A stretch of DNA of 64,000 nucleotides from Arbacia lixula (GCA_963669155.1 OZ022579.1:20223821-20287820); one strand, 5' to 3'. Shown: positions 12,876 through 25,666, counted from the stretch's first letter. The notes: generated by a model from the letters alone, not told the origin. A program made the numbers and translations.

Positions 12876-13298
12876 CTGAAAAGGAATAAACACATTAATT
12901 TTTTAACTAGTCATCACATGTCACAATATTGCCCATATGTCTATTTTGCCTCGTATACCGCTGTAAATGGTGTCAGCGCGATATTTGCAGTTTGAATGTG
13001 ACGACACGGAAAGATGCATGGGTCATCCATTATCGAAGTTCTTTGTTCTTTGTGTGTCTGGAACAAGGGTGTCGGATATGCCTACACAAATCAAGGATGT
13101 ATGAATCGTAGCATACATCCTTGCATGAAATAATGCGGTGTACACTTGAAGCACGTTCATTTATTGTTGTAATTAAACGCCTAGCTTGTAAACCGCACAA
13201 CCCAGCGCAGCAGACGATAACGCAAGGAAGACGCGTTCCTCCGCCACCTGCTTCGTGGGGGGTCGGGTCTCGCCCAGGGTAAAAAGAAACCTACTCAC

Positions 13299-13350
13299 CG
13301 TTGTTGATAAACGATATGCGCAGTGGGAGGATTGTGAACTAAATCTATTG
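13299..13350 (-). other. Candidate first exon end with strong splice donor
   Basis: On the minus strand the sequence CAACAACG is followed by GTGAGTAGG, an almost ideal donor, with the last exon base at 13299. The exon's upstream limit is not visible; 13350 is arbitrary. The nearest good acceptor downstream is the one at 12875, giving a 423-bp intron. No start codon can be assigned. Confidence 0.3.
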
Positions 13351-13383
13351 ACGGATAATTAATAAATGAAATTATTATACTAT

Positions 13384-13456
13384 GAACATGGTCTTTTGCA
13401 TGCGAACTACATTTCAAATGGTCCTTGTAAATTTTGTGCGCGTAACAAAAGACCAT
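13384..13456. mobile_element. Small hairpin element, family C copy 2
   Basis: GAACATGGTCTTTTGC at the left and AACAAAAGACCAT at the right form diverged arms, as in the copies at 5651 and 33732. The last bases of the right arm are lost. Confidence 0.6.
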
Positions 13457-13559
13457 TATTACTATCATAGCTGAATCACGAGCGAGGTTTCCTGGAAGGA
13501 CTGAGATGAGAAAACGTGGATAGAATTGAACGTGAAATGGAAAGGCGAGAAAGGATCTA

Positions 13560-13700
13560 TTCTAAAGGAGTATTCTTTCAAAATTAGTGTAGTCCTGAAA
13601 AGGACTGTAATCCAGAAAGCGTGAAGAGCTGATGAGTAGAGAGGTAGACTCGACGTTTCGGGCAGATTGACTGTCCGTCTTCAGGAGTGAAGACGGACTT
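13560..13700. repeat. Dispersed repeat carrying the CTCGACGTTTCGGGCAG motif
   Basis: The motif CTCGACGTTTCGGGCAG followed by CTGTCCGTC and a hairpin-like CTTCAGGAGTGAAG recurs at 31840-31890. A shorter CGAAACGTCG form is at 22548-22557 and CGACGTTTCG at 50338-50347. In many animal genomes this kind of motif marks ends of retroelements; I cannot assign a class here. Confidence 0.45.
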
Positions 13701-14499
13701 ACGTAATTACTTAAGTAATTAAGCAGTTATACATGTAGTTTCAAGAATGAAAACGTTTTGTACGCCAAACAAGAGCATAATAACAATGGATATTAAGTAG
13801 GCTTTGGAACTAAGAGTAGTATACACTGTGACGTGGGAAAAACATTGTGTCATTTTAAATTATTATTGTGATGTACAATGATTGAACATGCACTTCAATG
13901 CTGATTGAAAAGAACGCAACTATTATATGCGGATGCCTTCAAGTTCATAATACAGTGGAAAATCAACTGTCTCCTATAATGTTGGGTCGTCTTTTGCTTG
14001 GGCGGACTTTATTTACGATGAGAGTCAAACCCATAAAACACGAAATTCGGTGTTAATCCCAATAGTCTGTCATTCACCTTGCGCTCATGCGTTGGTGATA
14101 AATTGGCCTATTTTAGCTGGAAGAGTATGATCACGGATGTGGTTTCATGAAGGAAGAACTTCAATCGGCCCTTGTGTAGGCCAAGTAGCATCCATTATGG
14201 ACAATGGGCCACGCGGATTATCGATATAAGCCAAGTCTCGAGTGTGGTTTTTAGTTGAAAGGGTGAGGGATTAAATACATGTCTAAACTCAAAACCATGC
14301 TTAACGTGCATGGTTGTACAGTATTGTAAGAGAAACACAAGAAGATGTTAGTGGTCTTTGTGGACAGGTGGCGTCTACATAAAAAGAAGTCTAAGTAAAC
14401 TGCGACTTTGTAAGCAGGTTAAACTGTAAAAGATAAGACCTACAACCATCATGATTCACAAACTGAACCTATATAATCATATAGTATACAAATATTTCA

Positions 14500-14670
14500 T
14501 GACCATGAGGGATCTTGTGGAATCTATTTGCACCGAGGTTAAGTGGAGGGTGCGCGGTACTATTTTCCCGAGACCGCATGCAGGTCGAGGGAAAATGGTA
14601 CTGCACGCCCTCCACTTCACCGAGGGGACCAATAGATTCCACAAAGTTCCCGAATAAAGATCATGAAATA
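14500..14670. mobile_element. Fold-back block, family D
   Basis: GATCTTGTGGAATCTATTTG and GGTTAAGTGGAGGGTGC at the left are mirrored by GCACGCCCTCCACTTCACC and CCAATAGATTCCACAAAG at the right, around a short centre. One arm of the same family lies at 56510-56625. Confidence 0.65.
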
Positions 14671-14784
14671 TTTGTTTTATATCCTTCATTAACATATTCT
14701 TTGTCCATTAATATCCTTACGATGGACCGTGTAATACATCAGTGCTCATGCTCTAAGCTCCGAACGCAGGAGCCCGATTCAGAT

Positions 14785-14965
14785 GTTTTGTTATTTCCTG
14801 CGGCTTGAGCGCAAACCAACGGAAATTCAAGTTCCACCTCGGCCGCAACACCGCGGGAGTTCCGGCAGCGCGCCCAATGATTTTTCGCTAAAACCCCAAA
14901 AACCAGCTGGAAAGAAATGTGTCGCGTAGATTTTGCGTGTCGCGCATTACACCTGGGATGAATCG
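14785..14965. repeat. Single arm of family D terminal repeat
   Basis: The words ACCGCGGGAGTTCC, CAATGATTTT and CAGCTGGAAAGAAATGT match both arms of the element at 56300-56793. Only one arm is present here, directly after the fold-back block at 14500-14670. Confidence 0.6.
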
Positions 14966-15029
14966 ATGAAAATTGTAGCGATCACCGATAGCTCGGATAT
15001 CGATAGTCCAGAGGGGAAAAAAAGACTAT

Positions 15030-15100
15030 TTTTGACATGACGTCACGAAATAGTACTTTTTTCCCTCTGACGTCATGAAATAGTACTTTTCTTCCCTCTG
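15030..15100. repeat. Direct repeat with two CRE-like palindromes
   Basis: A 30-bp unit (TGACGTCA, GAAATAGTACTTTT, TTCCCTCTGA) occurs twice in tandem. Each contains the perfect CREB/ATF palindrome TGACGTCA, at 15038-15045 and 15068-15075. Function is not shown; the sequence fact is the repeated palindrome. Confidence 0.6.
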
Positions 15101-15428
15101 AGCTCTCTGTCATCAAATAGTTCATCTATTTGTAGTCATGTGACACCCTTCCAACCAATCAACGAACTGGAATATATTAATGAGGGATATAATTTGGATT
15201 ATATTCCACATACTACGAATGTTGCTATATAATTGGTCAAGAGTTGATCACGTGATGAGGCGTAGTTTTTCCTATCAGATCACCTGAGAATAAAAGTTCG
15301 TTACACTCTAGGTGATAGTACTTTTTGGTTTCGCTGATCTCATCACTCCTCACAGTCCTAATGCGTGATTAATATTTTGAGTACGCGCGAAATAAAAGTG
15401 CGTTACACTCGGACTATCACTTGACATC

Positions 15429-15507
15429 TAACGCGTCCTAACGCGCGTCCTAATGCGCGTCCTAATACGCGTCCTAATGCGCGTCATAATGCGCGTCCTA
15501 ACGCGTG
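15429..15507. repeat. 12-bp tandem repeat, CG-rich
   Basis: The unit GCGCGTCCTAAT and close variants is repeated about 6.5 times, giving a dense row of CpG and alternating GCGC in otherwise AT-rich DNA. Confidence 0.85.
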
Positions 15508-15642
15508 TTCCCTATGGCAACGGCTCGGGGCTATGGGGGTAAGTAAACATTAACTTTTTACGTCAAATTGTCATTTTTGGTATAGATAGTTGGTTTCAGG
15601 TGTGGAATATAAAGCAAATAATCAACTTTTGGTTTCAAGCAA

Positions 15643-15750
15643 TGAGACGAGCTATCACTTTCTCGGCGATCTGAATGTATACGCTATCTTTCCTCAGCTG
15701 CGCTTCGGAAAGATAGCTACATCCAGATCGCCTCGGAAGTGATAGTTCGT
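15643..15750. repeat. Imperfect long hairpin
   Basis: GACGAGCTATCACTTTC and GCTATCTTTCC are mirrored by GGAAAGATAGC and GAAGTGATAGTTCGTC, with GGCGATCTG / CAGATCGCC between them and a loop of about 13 bases (TCAGCTGCGCTTC). The arms are near 45 bp. Confidence 0.75.
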
Positions 15751-15944
15751 CCCATCACCCTCACCAACGCTGATTATTTGCTTACTATCGTTTTGATAAT
15801 GCGATATTTGACTGCATTTGCTAATGTCTGCTGATGCATGGCAATATTACACCACCCCATATAGATAAGAGAAAGGTTGAGGGAAAGAATGGAAGAAGGC
15901 CATAGGTTCAGAGCATAGATATATACTACAGATATATTGATTGA

Positions 15945-16432
15945 AAGGAATAGTTACCTGAAATTATTTTGGTTTCAATAAAAGGAGACACATGAAAGAA
16001 ACATACATGTATTAAGGATGTTTTGACGAAAATTGGTCAAAGCAAAAGAAAGTTACATATTTGACTTTGTGACGTCATGTGCGAGGTGCTCTCCCATTAT
16101 GTTGAGCACATTTTTTTTAAAAATGAAATGTCCTTTTTGTGAAAAGGACATTTACCATTTCACATGTGCGTTTGATATATCATTAGACGTATGTTTTTAC
16201 ACACATATCGCTATAAAAAGAATGTATTCCTTCATCAAAAAACATAAAAAAGGCAATTTATGGGAAAAAAAACATAAAGGAGAGCACCTCGCACGTGACT
16301 CACAAAATCAAAATTTTAAATCAAATAACTTCATTTTCTTTTGACCGAATTTTCTTAAAAGCTTCACAAATATATGTTTCTTTTACGTCTCCTTTTATTG
16401 AAACCAACATCATTTCAGGGTGAACTATTCTT
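15945..16432. mobile_element. TIR element with TTAA-like target site
   Basis: AAGGAATAGTT and GGTTTCAATAAAAGGAGAC at the left mirror GTCTCCTTTTATTGAAACC and AACTATTCTT at the right. Inner blocks GCGAGGTGCTCTCC / GGAGAGCACCTCGC also pair. The flanks are TTGA (left) and TTAA (right), so a TTAA duplication with one change is likely. The interior encodes no recognisable transposase. Confidence 0.7.
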
Positions 16433-16844
16433 TTAACTCGATAGTTTCTCCCCGCCTCGTCTCACCTCCGTATGATATGATCCACCGTCCTCCTCCCCTC
16501 CCCTCCTCAACAAATCTACCATCCCGTCTGTGTAAACCACCCAGATTGGGACATTCGCTCCATTTTGTCATATCCTTTCCGATCAAGGTGTTTCACTTTC
16601 TTATCCCTTCTTTTATGTGTCCATCTTGTTCCTCTTCCACCTTCTGAGTGGCATTCTGAAAGCGACTGAAGAAAAAAAAAGGAGATGAAGAGAAGAAGAA
16701 GATGCTGTAGCTGAGTCAGTTGATATTCTAAAAACGAAATTATCAGTAAGTAATGGAGTTTTTTCATTTTTGCCAAAATGCTGTAATGGCGCTTTAAGAG
16801 TAAAAGGGGTAAGGAAGGGGGGGGGGGGGGGGCGGGGGGGGGGG

Positions 16845-17184
16845 GTGGTGGTTGTGTACTGTGACTGAAGATCTGAAGGTCCCAGGTTCAATCCCGCCCA
16901 TGGCACTTGTGTCCTTCAGCAAGATATTTTATCCACATTGCTGCTCTCCACCCAGGTGTATAAATGGGTACCTGGTAGGAGGTGGACGATTGTGTGAATG
17001 ATCTTGACCCAGCGCCGATATTGTGCAGCGGGCAAGGAATACTCCCCAGGGAATGGAGATGGTGCACATATGTGTGCATGATATGTTCTTGTATCCAGTG
17101 ACCAGGGCTCACATTGTAACATCCCTCTTAATTCAGTCTCTGGACTGCGATGGGAAAGACCCTATATACCATTAAAAAAAAAAA
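16845..17184 (+). mobile_element. tRNA-derived SINE with poly-A tail
   Basis: A pol III B-box-like GGTTCAATCCC is followed by GTCCTTCAGCAAGATATTTT, the type of conserved central block seen in widespread animal SINEs, then GTATAAATGGGTACCTG, and an 11-base A tail at 17174-17184. The A-box is not clear. The insertion sits beside a 29-base G-rich run (16817-16845). I cannot name the SINE family with certainty. Confidence 0.75.
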
Positions 17185-20030
17185 TGCACTTAAAGAGGGC
17201 GCTAGACTAAAAAGAATACTTATCAAGCCTCTAATGGATCTATCATAAAGCGTCCCAAAACAACTTCAGGCCACACGCTTGTAATTATAGACTTTGTGTT
17301 AAAAATTGAGATTAAAACATCATAACAAGAATATGCTAATTGTGAGGCTAGCTATATTTTGGTTACAGATATCCGATTCATTTATTTTTGCCTCATGAGA
17401 ATTTGACTGGCAAGTGGCCTCCATAGTATTTTCTTGTTGAAAGCCCCAAAATGAGGCTATCAGCCAATTTGCTCAATATTTCAGGTGCTTGTGTGACTTC
17501 ACAAAGTGCCCATATATGTATGTATTCAGGAACCTATCTGTGCTTAACCATTGCACTGCTCTAGGGCAGTAATGATTCATCTTAATAAATTCATGACAAT
17601 TGTTGCTCAAATATGTTCAACTAATTTCAGGTAAGTTCGCTTCAGGGACTCCCCCCCCCCCCCCCCCCCAAAAAAAAATGAATTACAGGTGTGCAGCCAT
17701 AATGTCCTCTACAACCTCTAGCGACTTCTATGGAATTGTGTGTTACAAGTGGTACATTAAGGGTTAATAAGCCCGCTCGATGGTGAAATGTTGTTGAATG
17801 TTAAAAAAAACCTGTTGACACTTATGAAAAATAATTAAAAATGATTTACAACTCGTATCAAATTGACACATAAAGTAAAGGGAAGTCTATTTTATTAAGA
17901 GCAGGTTTTGTGACATTTCATCAAATTGCTTTTCTTATTATAACCCTGTGAATATCTAATGAGATTTTCACTTTTGGACAAATTTGGGTCTAAAAAAATG
18001 TGTGTATCAGATGATTAATTCAGAACACAACAATTGCCATTGTGCATCACGCATGTCAACCCACAATCTTTTCTGCTAGAAGCATGATGCATTATAAATG
18101 ACAGTTGCTAGTGGATTGGAAGGGGTTCATTGTTGTATATTCTGACTTAATTCTGACTTATCTGATACACACAAATTTTCACGTCCACATTTGTCCAAAA
18201 TTGAAAATCCCATTCATTATTTCAAGGATTATAACAAGAATAATAATTAATGAAACGAGACATACTTGTGGACAAGTATAAGGTGGTCTGCATTGGCGAA
18301 TTCATGCACAGACATGGGCTAGAAAATGCACGGTGATATGGACCTTCAATCGTGACACCATCTATTCATAAGCAATCAGAGACTCCGCTCAAGAAAGCTC
18401 ATAGCGCACCTACAATGTCTACTAACATTTCAGAGACATGCCTAAATGGTTACATGTATATTGTGCTAACATGTAATTAATAGCCACGTAAGGTAAAGGG
18501 GCGAGAGAAAACGAATGGGAAAGAAAATCTCAAAGAGAATGACAAAGTGAGGGATAGAACAGAAGAAGATGACAAAATAAACATTGCAAAAGGAATACAA
18601 AAAATGACCCTACCCACTCCGGGAATCGAACCAGGGGCCTCGAGGTCTTCAAACGCGGCGCCTTACCCATTGAGCCACACATCTTCCCATTCACTTAACA
18701 CGTAATGCCCATCAGGGGCTAGAATGATTAAGAAATTGATATTCAAACTGAAATTTCGCTATGATCGCGACATTTGATTAAAAAAAAAGATGACGTCCTC
18801 GAAAGCTAGTAGACTCAGCTACAACATACTAACATTTTAGAGTAACAGAATTGAACATGAGCGAGATACAGCTCCTAGAAGCTCGTCATGTCATTTCATA
18901 AATACCCCTTCCATTGACATAAAACATGCATACGACCGATTTTGACATGAATGACTATAATCAAATTTATACCATGAAGATGGAAGTCTATTAATAAATT
19001 AGGGCTAGTTTAACATAGCGCAATGTCTCCGCTATCACATACTGAAATTTGGAAGAAAATTGACCAAGGATTACTGAGATACGCAAGAACGGGTAAAAAA
19101 GTTGATGACGTCATACATGAAAATTATTTTTTTTTATTCATATGGCAATATAATGACGTCACGATGTTTTTAACGACCAAATGATACATGAAATACCATT
19201 TACAATTCCCACTCTTTCCAAATATTAAAAAAAAAATGGGAGTCACCGGCCATTTTTAAGAGCTATGGGCGATTGAAGGTAGTCATGTTTTTTGCAATAT
19301 TTGCACACAAAAACGTATTGACGCACGCGCAGACTTTCAACTTTGACGTACCCGCACGACCTTGTTATGGCATGGAAATGGCTCAAAATGGCAGGATGTG
19401 TTGTTTGTAGTGTCAGAGACATAAAACCAGTAAAAAAATGGAATTTTGAGGCTGCGTACGCGTTACGCACGAAAAAACGCGCGAACGCGCGCACACGCGC
19501 GGAAATTTTTGAAATGTTTGAAATGACCTGAAACATATGCAAAACAATTTTGAGTTGATTTTGAGCATTTTAAAATTTTGCGCGCGCGATTTTGCACTAA
19601 CGCACGCGTACGCGCGCGTTTCAATTCATTAAAATTTTTTGTCACATCATTAATTTTATGCATCTAAATTTTCATTTGCTAAATATGATCAGTTCTGGAG
19701 ATATGAACGTTAATAGGTTTTCATTAAATTGCTCATAGATGACGTCACGATTATGCCATGACCTTGAAAATGTTATTTTCGCAAGTTCACATGTATACCT
19801 ATACATGGTAAAAATATCATAAGACATGACACGTGCATTCTTGAGGTATCCATGCCACAAAAAAGTGGGGGGCAAGGAATAAAAATAAGATAGAAGATTC
19901 TGACGAAATTAGAAGGTGATCTGTCGGTGCACGACAGACCACCTAAAAATTAATGAAACCTGCTTCTAAATAAATTGACATTGCTTGACTTAATGAAGTG
20001 TCAATTTCAGCTTGCCTTGAGTTGTAACTT
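17185..20030. other. Intergenic DNA with a possible 1.7-kb element
   Basis: AGGTGGTCTG near 18281 is mirrored by CAGACCACCT near 19945, so a single element may span about 1.66 kb. The sequence around 18360-18460 is related to 58190-58270. Within it are a tRNA-like sequence (18612-18685) and a CG-alternating tract (19470-19620). A C-run is at 17649-17668. No coding region is supported. Confidence 0.35.
18612..18685 (-). pseudogene. tRNA-like sequence / SINE head
   Basis: On the minus strand the order is an A-box-like TGGCTCAATGGGTAAGGCG, then a B-box GGTTCGATTCC, spaced as in a tRNA. The acceptor arms do not pair well and no clean anticodon stem can be drawn, so this is a tRNA pseudogene or the head of a SINE rather than a working tRNA. 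Confidence 0.5.
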
Positions 20031-23000
20031 ATTTTATTATCATATTTCAAAAGTGTCAAAAGTTTGTTTTAACACCTAGCATAATAACAGACAGTTATCT
20101 TTCAACTCTCCACACACCACACCTCTGGGCACCAAACAATGCAGCACCATCTGCACTTGTATCATATATTGAATCTCATGAAAACAACTGTATAGATTGA
20201 AAGACAAAAAATCATCCATATATTCAAATATGCAGAAACCATTTAATTGATCTCTCATATTCACTAATTTACACAGCATCTCCGCAATGAAACTCCTATG
20301 GTACTTATTCACAAAGTCAGAAAAGAAAAGGCAATAGCCCACACTAAACAATTTCATCCAATTCAAACATGAATAAGATAAAATCCAGACTGTCTGATTA
20401 TAAACCACCAATAAGCCACTGTACTGCACCAAAACCTATTTTAAAGGTAACATGAAGGTGCACAAGTCATCCTTTCAGGATTGTTTTGTTTATGCATGGT
20501 ACCCAAGAGCGCTGAAAACTTGATACATCACACTATTGCAGACCAATAATGGAGTTGGCCATGAAGGTCAAAGGTCAGGATTCAGGGCTAGCAACATAAA
20601 TCACAACTTCTGAAATGTCTGATAATTCTCAAACTTTTAACAATCTGTTTCAAAGCTATTTGTAAACTTTGACAAAACTTAATGTCATTGTCAAGGTTTC
20701 ATTTTCCTTTTAACATACAGGAAGTTTAAAATAGGGAGATAGGTGCTACACTGCACTTCATCAACATGGCCATTTTCTTTAATTTCTCCTGAAAGCTGAC
20801 AAGTTCTTTTTCTGCTGGCTTATTGGTGGTATTTGAATGAGACGATCACACATTACATACAATCAAACCGGTCAATTAAGACCACGCCAACCAAGGGAAA
20901 AGGAAAAATAGTCTTTTTAGACAGGTTGGCTTTTGTATGTAGTGGTTGTTAACCCTTAGTGTGCCAATTTACTTGTAGTTTGTATGGGTTTTGTGTGTAC
21001 AACTTGTGCAAAAATACATCAATGGCGCATTAAGAGTTAAAGACAGGTTTGACTGTATGTGACACAAAAAAGGTCAAATGTCACGCAATGAATGTTCCTC
21101 TTTGACACATTAGTTAACAAGGCACGGATTGCAACATGAAGAGATGACTGCACTTACTGCTGGCAAGATAGACTAGTAAGGTAAGGGGTGTAAAGCGCAT
21201 TACTATGACTACAATACAAACAATTAGTACTACGGTGATTATCATGGAAATGAAACAAAATCAGATTTAAAAAACATGTTCTTGACACCCCAACCACACT
21301 GCAAGTCATCTCCTCAAAAAATACATTTAGCTGTGTCATTGTTGACTCATAATTATGCAAGACACTCTTTAGAAAGAATTACAAAGAAAATGTGAACTAA
21401 ACCTATGTTTGAAGCCATGACTAGAGATCAAAGGGTAGAAATTTTGTGCAGATTTTCTCAGTCTCCATTTCAATTAGATTTTCCATTTTCATTACAAAAT
21501 TGTATGAACACCTAACATGGAAGAGTAAATAACAACATAATTCAACTGTGACATTTCATCACAAATTACAACTAAAATTTGTTGTCATGTCCAAATGTTC
21601 CGCTCATTTCTTACAAGATAGCAAAATGATTACGTCACTTACTTCTTAATAATCTCATCTTACAAGCATTTTATCAGTATCACATGTTGAATTAAAATTT
21701 AATCAATATCTATGTTTCATGAATCCTTTTATCAAAAGAAAAGGTATATTTACAGTAACTAAACTTAAAAACATAAAAACCTATAAAAGCAAGTGCTATG
21801 GCACTCAAGGGGGGAAAATGATTTTAGCCTTTTAGAGAGCAGCTTTGCAAATGGACAAAAAGGCATGTAAAGGCACAGACATACAGTATATATTACATTG
21901 GTACTAACACAGATTTTTTTTTCTCCAAAGTACTCATAATGTGATAGTACATGTATGCAGTTCGTTTTGAAAGAATACAAACTTGGAGAAGATCATGGTA
22001 TCATTTGCCTTTTACGAATCAGCCAAGTCTTCCCAAATGTTATGCATCATTTCTAGCTTCAGAAAGAAATGCACCATTCACTCGTCAAATATATCCATGA
22101 GGTTGTTACAGCTGATAAATATTCATAATGATAGAGAGGTCAATCTAATGATTTGTGAATACAGGTATATTAAAAGTAAAATTGATGGAGAGCATTCATA
22201 GCAGTCATTGACACAACTCCATTTGTAATTGATTCACATAACTGTAGAATTCAGATAACTCAGGACTTGTCTTTCTACTTTAAACACACAAATACCACAA
22301 ACAGACAAAATAATTCTTATGTAACATAGGCCTATATTATACAACCAAATATTCTCTGGGCTGCATGTTTATGAAAATACCCAGCGCCTTCATTATTGTG
22401 CACATTCTAGTGCCTGTAAACTTTGTTGGATACGCCGGCCATTAGTATTGGACCATTTATGAGCAGATTACAGTTAGTGCGTTGCACTGGCCATAGGATA
22501 TTTAAACCCCTACTACAATTTTGTATCACACCTGACGAAGTGTTGCAGCGGTGCACGAAACGTCGTGATCTTTTCAATTCCATTTACCTTACATTGCGTG
22601 ATAAAAGATTATCAGTAGCCATTTATCTGCAATGAGTAACATATTTAGCATAACTTTGCTGTTGTTTCCTTTTCTTTCAAAACATATTGTGAGTTCATAT
22701 CTGCAGATAAGAAACAATTCAACTTCTGATAATTATATACATTTCATAATACACACACTCGCAAATGTGTACAAATGGAAGTACCTAAAGTTAATGTCAC
22801 ACATCTTACCATTTACATTATTGTGGTACATAAATTATGACAGTGTATATATCTGCTGTACTGGAGATCACATAATTTGGTTGTCATATTATTTGACAGT
22901 TGAAAGTTATCCATTTCCTACAAATCTCCCCTCCAAATATTACTGACTGACTTCATGATTTTTTGCGTGTCATGCTAAATCTTAAAGTATGAGCCCACTG

Positions 23001-24719
23001 AAGATAAGCTGGATTAAGACCGACTGACGATCACTTTGGACGTGTAAATGTAATAAATACCTCATTTACGTAATTTAAAAATGCGTGGTAGATTACCCCT
23101 CCTGAAAAAAAGTGACCTAGCATTTAAAAAAACAACTTAAAAATGGCAAGATTTTGTCACTCTATTTTTGCACAAATTCATACATGAACACAAATTTTCA
23201 TAACCTTGTAGATAAAAGAAAAAATCTGAATATTTTGATTAAGTATGATTTGAGAACATTATGAATGTTAAAGACGATTATATCTGGGAATGTACAAGCA
23301 CATATTTATCTCCAATAGCAATTACAAAGGACCTGTAATTATAAACTATAATACAAAAGGAAAAAGGAAAACAAAAAAAGAATGTTATGATAAAATGTTG
23401 CCTGCAGTAGCACATTAAAAAACATACCAGTACATTAAAAATTGGCAAATATACTATCTGAACAATTTACATTTTTCGATCCTAAGGTACATTGCACGAT
23501 CACTAGAGATACATTAAGATACGCATTTCATATAAAAATAGAGTGGGCAATTCTCCAAATTCAAGAATAAAACAGGAAGAAACAAGCCCACTATTGTAAG
23601 CCAGTAATAAGACTATTTCCTAGCTTGAGAAATGGTGAAGAAATTTGTTTAAAAGGACAGTAATGTATATCGGCACCATCATGGTGTCTCCTTGATTTTT
23701 CTGTGAATTGGGGAATATTAGCCTATTAGTATCAGAAGGAAGTGGATATCGGCATTGTCATGGTGTCAGTCACACCAGCCAAGCAGAAATACTGTATGGT
23801 CGGTCCTTGGCCACTGCGAACATACACATTCAATGATCATGCACAAAATCGTGCAGTCGCCGCATTGCTCGCTAAGATGAGTTACAAAATGGCGAAAAGG
23901 TCTGAAAAATATCAATTTTGCACTGTAAATATGCATTATCTTCTGCTTTCTACCTCCAACCTTATGCTCAGTCTCTCTTAACTTCATAAAATGCAAAAGG
24001 AGCGAAATAGTATGCGGGTTTATGAATGGAGTTGAGGTCTTATCATGACCGAATGTTCATGCTGGACTGCATGGGTACATGGAGCTATCACGCTGTGCAT
24101 TGTACCTTGCATGTATCTACTTGCTCAAGCCTATCGGTGTGGCAGTGGGTTCTGAATGACGTTAGGAGGGGATAACTAAATGTTTAGTGTGCAAAGCAGA
24201 TGAACATGCATGGGGTGTCAGTCTCCTGGGTCACAAAGTATACACCTACACCATACAACTCCCTTAGCATTACACATTGCTTGAAAAGGTAGGCCTACAT
24301 GTATAAAGGCCATTGATAGCTACACAAAAGTAACCGTCATTAGGACAGATCCTTGAACTAGCTTATGTTTACTGTAGATACACACCAATCCATGTACATA
24401 CACTTTGATCCTGACCAATCAAATCTTGCGTTACAAAACACTGGTTGATGCATGCGCAACACTACAGTGCTGGAAAAAAACCCCATAAAATCCCACAACC
24501 ACAGTGTAAGAATCATCCTTGGGCACATGGTGACGGTGATCGTAATGCACAAAAAAAAAATCCACGGGGAGACCGTGACGGTGCCGATATCAGAAGTCTA
24601 AAAGGAAAGTATTGTGACTAAACGTAAGGGATGTTCGTATTCATGTTTATAAGCCTGCAATCATGCCAGAACTGTTCTGCCATCATTATTGGGGAATGTA
24701 TTTTGTTTTATTTCAATGT

Positions 24720-24870
24720 TTGATTCCATATCAGGCAATTCCTGCATGGTATCCTGAAACAAACAAGAGTCAGACCCAACTAGTACTGAAGAATGTTGTC
24801 AAGATAACTGGTAGAGCAATCATCAGTGATCAAAACGGAGTCTCTCTTTGGGAGTGCCTGACACTGGCCC
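24720..24870 (+). pseudogene. Degenerate LINE reverse-transcriptase C-terminal fragment
   Basis: The plus frame gives AIPAWYPETNKSQTQLVLKN followed by VVKITGRAI. The pattern x-I-x-x-W(Y/F)-x...K-x-x-L-x-x-V-V-K-x-x-x-R-I is common near the end of fish and invertebrate LINE polyproteins. No reverse-transcriptase core is present. The resemblance is by eye and short. Confidence 0.4.
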
Positions 24871-25264
24871 ACTAGACAATGTTTGACCAGTGAAACTCTC
24901 ACTTGAGCGATGTTGCTTAGAACCAGCAACCCACATCACAATGGATACGATGACACTCCTTCGGTACTCTGTACTCACGACAGAACAGCAGTCCTTTGAA
25001 TACAGTTCAAATAGTCATTTGTACTTCTAAATCTAATCCTAATACTCAAGACTAGTTTTCAACATCACATGCTTAGTACCCACTGCTAGTACAAATATAT
25101 TATCAAAGGATAATTAGAAACACAAGCTCACCCTGACCCAGGCATGTTATCAACTTTGCACCTTCCCAGGGTGCATTAGTGAAATTGTCCGCCCAGTCTC
25201 ACACACACTATTTTCATGTCTATGCTCACATAGATTGCCCTCAGAAGGACAACATTCAATTCTC

Positions 25265-25530
25265 CATACCACACATAGAGGAAAGTCTTCCCAAAATGCA
25301 TTGCGCAGGGTCAGTCTGATTTTGTTCCCATCACGTTTGCTTCTGCTTTCATACAGGGGAAAGTCTTCCCATAATGCACCACACAAAGACAGCCAGATTT
25401 GTTTTGCAGTATGGTCTCACACACTAGTACACTAGACCGGAAGCGGACATGACAGCAAACAAAATCCAAATGTGGCTGCGTGATGCATCGTGGAATGACT
25501 TTTCCTTATATGTGTTATGGAGGATGGCGA
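25265..25530. mobile_element. Fold-back element, family E copy 1
   Basis: GAAAGTCTTCCCAAAATGCA is repeated as GAAAGTCTTCCCATAATGCA and mirrored by TGCATCGTGGAATGACTTTTCC; the middle holds the pair GGTCTCACACACTAG / CTAGACCGGAAGCGGACATG. It resembles 28829-28995 and 34966-35115 but has an extra copy of the left arm. Confidence 0.6.
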
Positions 25531-25660
25531 ATATAATGTTTGTAAAAACACATAACTACCTATTATTGTCCATTTGACCCCCTGAATTCTTTGACAAAAG
25601 GCGTTGATAGTAAGGTGTATATTACATAGAGATAGCAGGTCATGAAAACATCACTGGATG

Positions 25661-25666
25661 TTTATT
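25661..25666 (-). terminator. Possible polyadenylation signal of the FIP gene
   Basis: AATAAA on the minus strand about 1.2 kb past the stop codon. It is a plausible end of the 3' untranslated region, but other signals may be used and none is proved. Confidence 0.25.

Noticed and set aside
13629-13660. CTGATGAG near a GACG-TTTCG, as in a hammerhead ribozyme core
   Set aside because: The required GAA(A) after stem II is absent on this strand, and the other copies of the motif lack CTGATGA.
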